Shown: positions 30,351 to 38,706 of the stretch, piece by piece
Layout: each line of letters begins with the position of its first letter
Position numbering within the stretch: the stretch's first letter is position 1
Assembly: GCA_947632035.1 (NCBI GenBank)
Contig: CANRNR010000003.1
Span: forward strand, 1 to 64,000
Length of the DNA: 64,000 bases
Reading direction: 5' to 3'
DNA from: an uncultured Clostridia bacterium
GTDB taxonomy: Bacteria > Bacillota > Clostridia > TANB77 > CAG-508
The notes under the pieces: model-generated
What the model was told of the DNA's origin: nothing
Database searches by the model: none
Seen by the model: only the letters and a program-made list of their open reading frames with translations
Program-made: the position numbers and the translations under genes

Positions 30351-30428
30351 TTATTTTTCTTTAATACCAAATAATAATTTTACTATTCCTCTCAAACACT
30401 TTGGAACCTTTTTTACAACTATTGTCAT
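30351..30428 (-). CDS. spoVM: SpoVM, 25-residue spore membrane-curvature peptide
   Basis: Too short for the ORF track. The peptide (KVPKCLRGIVKLLFGIKEK after a short MTIVVK start) aligns without gaps to B. subtilis SpoVM from memory: the Pro at position 9, Lys10, Leu12, Gly14-Ile15-Val16 and Gly21 coincide. SpoVM is an amphipathic helix that marks the forespore membrane for SpoIVA coat assembly. Ribosome binding site AAGGAG. It lies beside rpmB as in Bacillus, and rpe-prkC-prpC-rlmN lie within 8 kb, also part of the Bacillus neighbourhood. Confidence 0.82.
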   Translation of the reverse strand: MTIVVKKVPKCLRGIVKLLFGIKEK

Positions 30429-30451
30429 TTTCTTCACTCTCCTTCTATTTC

Positions 30452-30604
30452 TTATTTACAAGCTAGCCACATTAATCCAACTGAAATAATAGATACACCT
30501 ATAATAAATAACCAACCAGATAGAGGAAGTAATAACACAAGTAATATACCTAATCCTAAACCTATTAAACATACACCTATTGTTTTTTTTAATGCACCTA
30601 ACAT
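30452..30604 (-). CDS. 50-residue double-helix membrane protein (PGPGW-like)
   Basis: Too short for the ORF track. MLGALKKTIGVCLIGLGLGI is followed by LPLSGWLFIIGVSIISVGLM: two hydrophobic helices around a Pro-Leu-Ser-Gly-Trp turn that resembles the PGPGW small membrane family. Strong ribosome binding site (GGAGGAG). 23 bp upstream of spoVM on the same strand, so probably co-transcribed and possibly sporulation-linked. Confidence 0.65.
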   Translation of the reverse strand: MLGALKKTIGVCLIGLGLGILLVLLLPLSGWLFIIGVSIISVGLMWLACK

Positions 30605-30846
30605 ATTTTTAAATCTCCTCCTACCCTTTTTATATATTATATTAGCTATTTTTTTATTTGTTACTTTTTATGTTTTTATTTCGCTTATACATTCATTTTA
30701 TCTTTATATTGTTGAAAAATGTCGTATTTTGTGATTAAATATTAATTAGGAAATTTTATATTTTATTTTAAATAATCATACTTTAGCGAGATTACCTATT
30801 GTGATGTTTTAACAAAATTACTTTATTATTGAAAGGAGTATATATT

Positions 30847-31473
30847 ATGAAGAAAGAAAACTCTATTATTATAATTGAAAAATTAAAAAAAGCTTATCCT
30901 GATGCAAAGTGTAGTTTGGATTTTAAATCTCCTTTTGAAATGATGATAGCTGTAATGCTTTCTGCTCAATGCACAGATGATAGAGTTAACTTAACTACTC
31001 CAGCCCTTTTTGCTAAATATAATACTCCTGAAAAAATGGCAAATGCACCTTTAGATGAATTAGAAAAGTTAATTCATCCTTGTGGTTTTTATAAAAATAA
31101 GGCTAAAAATATGAAACTTGCTAGTGAAAAAATATTAAAGGATTTTGGTGGTAAGGTTCCGAATACTATTGAGGAATTAATTACTATTCCAGGAGTTGGC
31201 AGAAAAAGTGCAAATGTTATTATGTTAGAAGCATTTAATAATCCTCAAGGCATAGCAGTTGATACTCATGTTAAAAGGCTTTCTAATCGTATTGGTTTTT
31301 CTAAACAAAATGAACCTGAAAAAATTGAACAAGATTTATTAAAACAAATTCCAAAAGAATATTACAAAGATGTTAATCACATTTTTATTTGGCATGGTAG
31401 AAATATTTGTAGCGCAAGAAATCCAAAATGTAAGGAATGCCCTATTTTTGATAATTGCAAAAAAATTTTTTAA
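30847..31473 (+). CDS. nth: endonuclease III
   Basis: About 208 residues. DNA glycosylase/AP lyase for oxidised pyrimidines. The helix-hairpin-helix and catalytic lysine are in ITIPGVGRKSANV, the catalytic aspartate in AVDTHVKRLSNR, and the [4Fe-4S] cluster ligands in C-X6-C-X2-C-X5-C (CSARNPKCKECPIFDNC). The ATG at 30847 has GAAAGGAG upstream and is preferred over the TTG of the track. Confidence 0.96.
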   Translation: MKKENSIIIIEKLKKAYPDAKCSLDFKSPFEMMIAVMLSAQCTDDRVNLTTPALFAKYNTPEKMANAPLDELEKLIHPCGFYKNKAKNMKLASEKILKDFGGKVPNTIEELITIPGVGRKSANVIMLEAFNNPQGIAVDTHVKRLSNRIGFSKQNEPEKIEQDLLKQIPKEYYKDVNHIFIWHGRNICSARNPKCKECPIFDNCKKIF

Positions 31474-31599
31474 GATTTTTTTATTTTTGAATATTTCATT
31501 ATTATTTATTTATACTAATATAATATAAACATTATTTTTTAATATTATAACCTTTGAATTATATTTTCAATATAAAATAAATAGAGGTAGGTGTCTATT

Positions 31600-31755
31600 T
31601 TGACTAATATAAATTGTTCTGAAAAATGTATTTATCAAAAAGATGGTAAATGTTCTCTTGAAGCTGTTAGCCAACAAAAAGTAAGCTCAAATTCTTCTTG
31701 TTCATACTTTACAGAAACTCTACATCATCCTATTTCCACTTCTAAGTCTAATTAA
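31600..31755 (+). CDS. small Cys-rich DUF1540-like protein
   Basis: 51 residues, missed by the track because it starts with TTG and is short. Spaced cysteines (NCSEKCIYQKDGKCSLEAV...SSCSYF) resemble the small metal-binding DUF1540-type proteins common in Clostridia, some of which are spore-associated. Ribosome binding site AGAGGTAGG. Function unknown. Confidence 0.6.
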   Translation: MTNINCSEKCIYQKDGKCSLEAVSQQKVSSNSSCSYFTETLHHPISTSKSN

Positions 31756-31943
31756 AGATAATATTTCTTATAATATATCATTTTAGATTCATTATTAAGA
31801 ATTACTAAATTGTTTATACTCAACTATGATTGACTTTCTTCCTTAAAAGTTATATATTTATTACAGTATTTAATTAAACATTTTGACTTATTGATATTAT
31901 TTTAAATACTTAGAAATATATTTATTTAAAGGAGGATTTTTTT

Positions 31944-33092
31944 ATGCGTAAAGCAATAAAATTTTTATTTATTATATTTATTTTAGTATTATTCTTTACT
32001 CCAGTTTGTATAGCAACAAATAATACTAATAATGTAACTCCTACACCTAGTGAAGTTCCTTCTACAAGTAAAAATGTAATAAATAATGACTTATTTTCAG
32101 CAAGTAGTGAATCTGTTGTAATTGAAGATATCATAGAAGGAAATGCTTTTATTTATTCAAATGATGTTACTATCAAAGGAGAAATTCGTGGTGATTTATT
32201 CGTAGCAGGAAGAAATATAACTGTAGATAAATCTGCCGTTATTTCGGGTAATTTATTTGTTTATGGCATTGATGTTACAATAAGTGGTGTTGTGGATAAT
32301 GTTTACGGCTTTATTACTAACTTTACTATTGAAGATAGTGGTAGAGTTAATAGAGATGTAAATGCCATTGTTAATGTATTAACATTAAAAGGCTATGTTG
32401 CAAGAAATGCTAATATATCTATATCTGATATAGTTTTACCAGATGATGGTCAAAATGTCATTGGTGGTAATTTAAATTATAGTTCTAGTCAAGACTTAAA
32501 TGTTCCATCAGGTGCAGTTAAGGGTGAAACAAATGCTTCTATAATTACTAATGAAGATCCTTCTACAGGAGAAATAGTTTCAAGTTATATTGAGAATTTT
32601 ATTAGAGTCTTAGCATATGCTTTGGTAGTTATTTTATTAGTTGCTTTCTTCACTCCAAATTTCAAAGAAAAAGTAACTTATGCATTAGTAAAAAGACCTT
32701 TTATTAGTGCCGGAATAGGAATTTTAGCAATTATATTAATTCCTATAATTGCTATTGTTTTAATGATAACTGGCTATTTACTATATGTTGGTATTTCTTT
32801 ATTGGCTGTATATATTATTATTCTTTCTATTACAATTTCAATTTTATCTATTGCAGTTGGTAACTATTTAACTAATAAATGTAAAAATAAAACAAAGGAA
32901 AAATTTATTTTATTATCAGTTCTATCTGCTGTAGTTATTTGGTTATTGCAGTTAATACCAATGTTTGGTGGTTGGATGTCATTATTTACAGTTGTTTTCG
33001 GATTGGGATTATTTGTTTTCGCTTTCTTTATTAGAAAAGATGTTAACTCTTTAAAGTTTGAAGAAAATAAAGCTGAAGAAGCTAAAAAATAA
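31944..33092 (+). CDS. bactofilin-like polymer-forming membrane protein
   Basis: 382 residues. A signal peptide (about 1-24), a Ser/Thr/Pro linker, then a right-handed beta-helix-like region of short repeats (VTIKGEIRGDLFVAGRNITV, SAVISGNLFVYGIDVTISG), followed by five or so transmembrane helices (about 213-360) and a charged tail. Resembles secreted polymer-forming (DUF583/bactofilin-like) proteins. Role unknown, probably surface scaffolding. Ribosome binding site AAGGAGG. Confidence 0.75.
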   Translation: MRKAIKFLFIIFILVLFFTPVCIATNNTNNVTPTPSEVPSTSKNVINNDLFSASSESVVIEDIIEGNAFIYSNDVTIKGEIRGDLFVAGRNITVDKSAVISGNLFVYGIDVTISGVVDNVYGFITNFTIEDSGRVNRDVNAIVNVLTLKGYVARNANISISDIVLPDDGQNVIGGNLNYSSSQDLNVPSGAVKGETNASIITNEDPSTGEIVSSYIENFIRVLAYALVVILLVAFFTPNFKEKVTYALVKRPFISAGIGILAIILIPIIAIVLMITGYLLYVGISLLAVYIIILSITISILSIAVGNYLTNKCKNKTKEKFILLSVLSAVVIWLLQLIPMFGGWMSLFTVVFGLGLFVFAFFIRKDVNSLKFEENKAEEAKK

Positions 33093-33108
33093 ACAAAACT
33101 ATATATTT

Positions 33109-33160
33109 AAAAAAGTAGCGATTATGGTTATTTTAAGATACCAAAAATCACTACTTTTTT
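33109..33160 (+). terminator. terminator of the bactofilin-like gene
   Basis: Arms AAAAAAGTAG and CTACTTTTTT with an inner partly paired region (GATTATGG / CCAAAAATC). Confidence 0.65.
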
Positions 33161-33242
33161 ATTTTTTGTACTATTCTTCCAATTTTCTTTATATTTTATA
33201 GTTTTTTTAATTTTTATTCATTTGGTTTTATTGTTAAAATTT

Positions 33243-33905
33243 CTAATTGCTTTTTAATTTTTCTACAGTTTCTTTAAAATTTTCTGAAGCTGTAATTGCT
33301 GTTCCAGAAACTATTATATTAGCTCCTGCCTCTTTTACTAAGCTAACATTTTCTGTATTTATTCCACCATCTGCTTCTATGTCTATTTCTAAATTGTTTT
33401 CCTTTACATATTTATCTAATTCTTTTATTTTCTCTATTGTATCAGGAATTAGCTCTTGTCCCCCTTTTCCAGGTTCAACTGTCATTACTAATACCATATG
33501 TATAAATGGTAAATAATCATAGATTTCTTTAATGTTTGTATTAGGTTTTATTGATATTCCTACTTTCACATTATTTTCTTTTATTAGATTTATCCATTTA
33601 AAAATTTCCTCTTTAGTTTTTCCTGCTTCTAAATGGAATGTTATTATATTAGGTTCAAATGCTAAAAAACTATTTATATAGCTTTTTACATCATCTACCA
33701 TTAAATGAACATCTAAAGGTAAATTAGAAATGCTATTTATGTATTCACAATATTCTATCATTCTATCTGATGTGTTTTCTTTTACAAATTTACCATCCAT
33801 TACATCAATGTGAAAGTAATCAATTCCAGCTGTTTCTAAATTATATAAAGTTTTTATTGCTTCTTCATTTTTTATACTTAATATTGAAGCTGATATTTCT
33901 ACCAT
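33243..33905 (-). CDS. rpe: ribulose-phosphate 3-epimerase
   Basis: About 220 residues from the ATG at 33905 (MVEISASILS), which has AAAAGGAG upstream. The track start 23 codons upstream lies in a terminator and is not credible. TIM barrel with DYFHIDVMDGKFV, LDVHLMV, HLEAG and EADGGIN motifs. Pentose phosphate pathway. In Bacillus rpe also follows prkC. Confidence 0.94.
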   Translation of the reverse strand: MVEISASILSIKNEEAIKTLYNLETAGIDYFHIDVMDGKFVKENTSDRMIEYCEYINSISNLPLDVHLMVDDVKSYINSFLAFEPNIITFHLEAGKTKEEIFKWINLIKENNVKVGISIKPNTNIKEIYDYLPFIHMVLVMTVEPGKGGQELIPDTIEKIKELDKYVKENNLEIDIEADGGINTENVSLVKEAGANIIVSGTAITASENFKETVEKLKSN

Positions 33906-33940
33906 ATTTTTGCTCCTTTTCTTTTCATTCTTCTCTATGA

Positions 33941-33972
33941 TAAAAAAGGGAATGGGTTTTATCCCCAATCCC
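33941..33972 (-). terminator. terminator of the prpC-prkC unit
   Basis: On the minus strand GGGATTGGG, a short loop, CCCATTCCC, then six T. It lies between the prkC stop codon and the rpe start. Confidence 0.85.
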
Positions 33973-33976
33973 ACTT

Positions 33977-35954
33977 CTAATCTATTGTCAACATTGGATT
34001 TTCAACTGTTAAGTCAAATTGTTTATCTGATGTAATTTTAACATCATCTACAAATATTTTAACAGTAACAGTTCCCTTTCCTGATGCTGTTGCAATAATT
34101 TCTGTAGAATCTTTTCTTTGGTTTTCTTCACGATATACAGTATCACCATTTACCTCTATTCTCAAATCTACTGTTGGATCTATTTCTTCACCATTTTCGT
34201 CTATTTTAATATCTGCCTTATCACCAAGTAAAGATTTTAAATTTATTTTTATTGTTCCTGTTTTGATTTCTTCTATTCTGTTTACTGTAATTGTAATTTT
34301 AGTTTTTTCCTCTACAGTTTGACCTGCTTCTATACTTTGTCTTAATACATCTCCATTTACCTTGGTTGTATCTTCCTCATATACTACTGTTACTTCAAGA
34401 TCTTTTAACTTTTCTTTTGCATCTGCTTCAGTATCACCTATTACATAAGGAACAACTACATCTTTAAGACCTGTTCCAGAACTTACATAAATTTTAACTG
34501 TACTTCCTGCTTTTAATTCTTTTCCTTCTTCTACTTCTTGTTTTGTAATAACTCCTTCTTCAACTGTCTTGCTTGTTTCGTTTATTCTTTCTATAACTAA
34601 ATGTAATTCATCTTTTAGTATGCTTTCTGCCTCTTCAAATTTCATTCCAACTACTTTTTTCATAACAACCATTTCTTGACCCTTGCTGACAGTTAGCTTT
34701 ACAGTTGATTTTTCTTCTACCATAGTTTTCTCTTCATATGGTGGTACTTGAGAAATAATTTTTCCAGCTTCTATTTTATCATCATAAACTTCTTCTGTTT
34801 CTATAATCAAATTTAATGTCTCGGCTAGTGTTTTAGATTCTTCTAAAGTTTTATCTACGAAATTAGGTAACTCAACTTTCTTTGGTTCTCCTGCTTTCAT
34901 TATAAGTTGAACTCCAAAGAATCCTCCTACTGGAAGAAGTATTGCAAGTAAGACAACTGCTACTATAATTATAACTTTTTTATTTACTGGATTAGTTTCA
35001 GAATGACCTTTTCTTTCACTCTTATCTTTAGGAGCATCTTCACTATCATTTACTACATTCTCTCTTATCGATGGTATTCTTTGTGTATATTGCATATTTG
35101 CAGCATTACTTTTTACGAAGCTTCCCTCTGGTTCTTTTAATGCTAAGCTTAAGTCTTTTAGCATTTCTGTTGCAGTTTGATATCTTAGGCTAATGTCTTT
35201 TTCCATTGCCTTCATTATTATTTTATTTATTGCATATGGAATTGATGGATTTAATTTTATTGGTTCTACTGCTTTTTCTTGCATATGTTTTAGTGCTACT
35301 GATACTGGTGTATCTGCATCAAATGGAACTCTACCTGTTAACATTTCATACATAACTACGCCTAAAGAATAGATGTCTGATTTTGCATCTGTGTATCCAC
35401 CTCTTGCATGCTCTGGTGAGAAATAATGAACTGAACCTATTGTTGCTCCAAATGCTGTTATAGTAGAATTTGAAACTGCTTTTGCTATACCAAAATCAGT
35501 AACTTTTGCAATTCCATCTTCTGTAATTATAATGTTATGTGGTTTAATATCTCTATGAATTATATTATTTTTATGTGCCATTTCTAAGGCTGAAGCTACT
35601 TGAATTGCAATGTTTACAGACCATTTCCAAGGAAGTACTCCATCTTCATTTATAATTTCTTTTAAAGTTTTTCCTTGTACTAGTTCCATTACAATATAGT
35701 ATACATTTTCTTCTATTCCTACATCAAATATAGATACAATGTTAGGGTGTGTAAGGCTTGCAGCAGATTGTGCTTCTGTATTAAATCTTCTAATAAATTC
35801 TTCATCTGTTGTAAATTCGTCTCTTAATACTTTTACAGCAACATATCTTTTTAGGATATTATCTTTTGCTTTGTATACTGTTGCCATTCCGGCCTTCCCC
35901 AATTTTCTCTAGTATCTCATACCTATTTCCTATTACTTTTCCAACTAAATTCAT
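33977..35954 (-). CDS. prkC: PASTA-domain Ser/Thr kinase PrkC, read through a +1 frameshift at CGGA
   Basis: The track ORF lacks the start of the kinase. An ATG at 35954 (RBS GGGGAGAG) opens MNLVGKVIGNRYEILEKIGEG and runs into an in-frame CGG. Skipping the C gives GEGGMATVYKAKD, the family's ATP-binding glycine loop. Then VAVKVL lysine, HRDIKPHNI catalytic loop, DFGIAK, a transmembrane helix (about 310-335 of the full protein), and three or so PASTA repeats, ending in a beta-rich domain. Senses muropeptides and phosphorylates growth and translation factors. prpC, its phosphatase, is upstream and carries the same kind of break. Confidence 0.9.
35888..35891 (-). other. C-GGA +1 frameshift site in prkC
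   Basis: Zero-frame codons GGC CGG AAT. The restored reading is GGC (C) GGA ATG, the glycine-rich loop of the kinase. Without the shift translation stops ten codons after the site. Confidence 0.8.
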
Positions 35955-35969
35955 ATGTTTATCTCTCCC

Positions 35970-36696
35970 CTATATTATCGTTATGACTGTAATATTGTCA
36001 TATCCGCCAGCATCATTTGCTAAATTTACTAGCTTTTCTGGTGCTTTTTCTGCATTTTCTTTCACAGCTTTGAAAATTGTTTCTTCATCTACCATGTTTG
36101 TTAATCCATCTGAACACATTAGTAATACATCTTGTTTTTCTATATTTCTTGCTCTAATGTCTGGCTCCACATATTCAGTACAACCTAAGGCTTTTGTTAA
36201 CATGTTTTTCTTAGGATGATGGTTTGCTTCTTCTCTTGTAATTTTTCCATCTTCTACTAATTGTTGTACATAGCTATGGTCTTTTGTTAGTTTTCTAATA
36301 ACTTCTCCTCTAATTCTATATACTCTACTATCTCCAACATGTCCTATATATACCTTATTATTATATATGAAACAAATATCTAAAGTAGTACCCATTCCTT
36401 CTAAATCTTTTTCTTTTTTTGATTTTTCATATACAACTGTATTTGCATATTCAATTGCATTTTTTATTAGATCTAAAAATGCTTCTTTTTCGTGCTCTAT
36501 TAAATTAAAGTTACTTTCTATATAACTTTTAGCTGATTCTATTGCTAACCTACTTGCTACTTCTCCTCCATTGTATCCGACCCATGCCATCTGCTAATAT
36601 ATATACTTGTATATTGCTTTGTGGCTCGGAGATGTAGTAATAATCTTGGTTCATTTCTCTTGCTTTGCCAACATCAGTTTTAGCAAAACTTCTCAT
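35970..36696 (-). CDS. prpC: PP2C-type phosphatase PrpC (Stp), read through a +1 frameshift at CGGA
   Basis: The track ORF begins inside the protein. An ATG at 36696 with RBS AGGAGGAAACC opens MRSFAKTDVGKAREMNQDYY...VYILADGMG, the classic PP2C start, and then meets CGG. Skipping the C gives DGMGGYNGGEVASRLA, the metal-binding motif, in the track frame. Later motifs: GTTLDICFIYNNKVYIGHVGDSR (in part), LTKDHSYVQQLVEDG, LMCSDGLTNMV and DNITVI. It dephosphorylates PrkC and its targets. 15 bp before prkC, so co-transcribed. Confidence 0.9.
36576..36579 (-). other. C-GGA +1 frameshift site in prpC
   Basis: Zero-frame codons GGT CGG ATA. The restored reading is GGT (C) GGA TAC, part of DGMGGYNGG. 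Zero-frame translation would end nine codons later. Confidence 0.8.
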
Positions 36697-36786
36697 TTGG
36701 TTTCCTCCTATTTTTCTATTTTTTCATATGCTTAGTTTTATTATTTATTTTCTTTATTTTATCATTTGCTTTTTTTCAATTAAATT

Positions 36787-37815
36787 TTAATTTTTATTTA
36801 AGTTCTTTCTTCTTAATTGCCCACACGCTGCATCAATATCACTTCCAAGTTCTCTACGAATAGTGGCTGTTATTCCATGGTCATTTAAGTAATCTCTAAA
36901 TTTGATAATATTTTCGTTTGTACTTTTTACAAATTTTCCATTTTCTATTTTGTTAATTGGAATTAAATTTACATGGCATAACATGCCTTTAAGTAAGTTT
37001 ACTAATGCTCTTGCATCTTCTAAATTATCATTGTTGTCTTTTGCTAATGCATACTCAAATGAAATTCTTTTATTTGTTTTTGCAATATAATCTTTGCAAG
37101 CTTTCATCAATTCTTCTATTGGATATGCATTATTTACTGGCATCATTTCACTTCTTTTTTTGTTGTTTGTTGCATGAAGTGATATTGATAATGTACATTG
37201 TAAATCTTCATTTGCAAAATCGTAAATTTTTGGTACTATTCCCGAAGTAGAAACGCTTATGTGCCTTGCACCTATTTCTAATCCCTTTGGATTATTTATA
37301 ATTTTTATTGCTTTCATTACATTTTCGTAATTATCAAATGGCTCTCCAATTCCCATGAAAACTATATTAGAAATGCTTTCTCCTATGTCTTGCTCTACTG
37401 CTAACACTTGTTCTACAATTTCCCCTGCACTCAAATTCCTACCAAATTGAATACCTGTTGATGCACAAAATTTGCATCCCATTTTACATCCTATTTGTGA
37501 TGATACACATATTGTTTTTCCATGATGATACTGCATTAAAACAGTTTCTATTGCATTTCCATCTAATACATCAAATAAATATTTGATTGTGCCATCTGAA
37601 GATTCTTGTTTTTTAAGTATCTCAAAATTGCACATTGTATAGTTTTCTTTTAGCTTGTTCCTTAGGTCTAGAGAAAGATTTGTCATATCATCTATATTTT
37701 TTACTTTTTCTCTATAAAGCCAATTAAAAATTTGCTCTGCTCTATATGGCTTTTCTCCTAGGGAAATAAGTTCTTGCTTTAATTCTTCTAAATTATAATT
37801 TTTAATATTCTTCAT
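36787..37815 (-). CDS. rlmN: 23S rRNA (A2503-C2) / tRNA (A37) methyltransferase RlmN
   Basis: 342 residues, radical-SAM enzyme. Iron-sulfur motif CKMGCKFCAS, upstream ETVLMQYHHGKTICVSSQIGC (in part), SAM motifs GIGEPFDNYENV and the C-terminal catalytic cysteine in IDAACGQLRRK. 91 bp upstream of prpC, the same neighbour order as in Bacillus. A small TCCTT/AAGGA hairpin lies in its leader, and the ribosome binding site is not obvious. Confidence 0.95.
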   Translation of the reverse strand: MKNIKNYNLEELKQELISLGEKPYRAEQIFNWLYREKVKNIDDMTNLSLDLRNKLKENYTMCNFEILKKQESSDGTIKYLFDVLDGNAIETVLMQYHHGKTICVSSQIGCKMGCKFCASTGIQFGRNLSAGEIVEQVLAVEQDIGESISNIVFMGIGEPFDNYENVMKAIKIINNPKGLEIGARHISVSTSGIVPKIYDFANEDLQCTLSISLHATNNKKRSEMMPVNNAYPIEELMKACKDYIAKTNKRISFEYALAKDNNDNLEDARALVNLLKGMLCHVNLIPINKIENGKFVKSTNENIIKFRDYLNDHGITATIRRELGSDIDAACGQLRRKNLNKN

Positions 37816-37955
37816 TTTAGTTTTATGTTTTTATTTATTCCTTCCGTAAGGATTTTTTAATTTTGGTAACATTTCTTATTTTTCATTATATTTATATCAT
37901 AGTTGATATTTTTTTTCAATAGTTTGTAAAATTAGATACTATAAATTCTCGTAAT

Positions 37956-38663
37956 TTAGTTTTTTGAACTATTAAAGGTTTTAAGCTTTTTAAGTTTTAC
38001 TTCATATGACTCTAATACATCCTTTTCAAATGCTAACTTAGGCTCTTTAACCCCCATTAAGCTTAACAATTTTTTTGTAAATAAAGGATTTAAAATTAGT
38101 ATTGGTCCTATTATATAAGTTCCTATAAAGTTATTTTTCCTTATTCCTTCTAATTTGCTGTTTTCATTTATTCCAATTCCTAAATCTACTGTTGCAAAAT
38201 ACCCATTTGAATTATCACCATATAGCATAGTAAACTGGCTTTTAAATCCTAATATTTCAATATCTTCATATTTACCTAAAAAATAACTATTATGTCTATG
38301 TAGCATATCTCTTTTAGCATACACATTGAAAATACCAAGAGCTTCTATTTTTCTATCATCGTCTTCTATATATTTTCCAAGCACTTCTACGCTATTACCT
38401 GTGAAAAGAAATAACTGATTTTTTTCAATAGCTTCTTCTATTTTTTCTTTATATGGTTTTAATCTTTGTATTACAATTTCTTGTGCACTTTCTGATAATG
38501 TTCCCATATAAACAAGTGATATTTCTTCTCCTATAAAAGCTGGCACATCATTTATTGATGTTTCTATAAATTCCGCTTCTGGTAAACACTTTTTTAGATA
38601 CTTAATATTTCCCATGTCACTATTTATATTGCAAAATTCTGGGTACAAAATTTCTATTTTCAT
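37956..38663 (-). CDS. GatD-like class I glutamine amidotransferase, catalytic residues apparently lost
   Basis: About 235 residues. Overall CobB/CobQ-type amidotransferase layout, and it follows a MurT-like gene, as GatD does. MurT-GatD amidates lipid II. However, where the nucleophile motif CGGYQ should be the protein reads LFTGNSVEVLG, and near the expected histidine (HGP) it reads YIIGPILILNP. So neither catalytic Cys nor His is visible. It may be a structural or ammonia-using partner. The ATG at 38663 is preferred but its ribosome binding site is 18 nt away. Confidence 0.65.
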   Translation of the reverse strand: MKIEILYPEFCNINSDMGNIKYLKKCLPEAEFIETSINDVPAFIGEEISLVYMGTLSESAQEIVIQRLKPYKEKIEEAIEKNQLFLFTGNSVEVLGKYIEDDDRKIEALGIFNVYAKRDMLHRHNSYFLGKYEDIEILGFKSQFTMLYGDNSNGYFATVDLGIGINENSKLEGIRKNNFIGTYIIGPILILNPLFTKKLLSLMGVKEPKLAFEKDVLESYEVKLKKLKTFNSSKN

Positions 38664-38706
38664 AATCTTATTATTTTTCAACCTTTCTTATTTATATTAC
38701 GCGCTT

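Noticed and set aside
33906-33974. Upstream extension of rpe as given in the ORF track
   Set aside because: It is encoded by the terminator of the kinase unit; the ATG at 33905 has the ribosome binding site.
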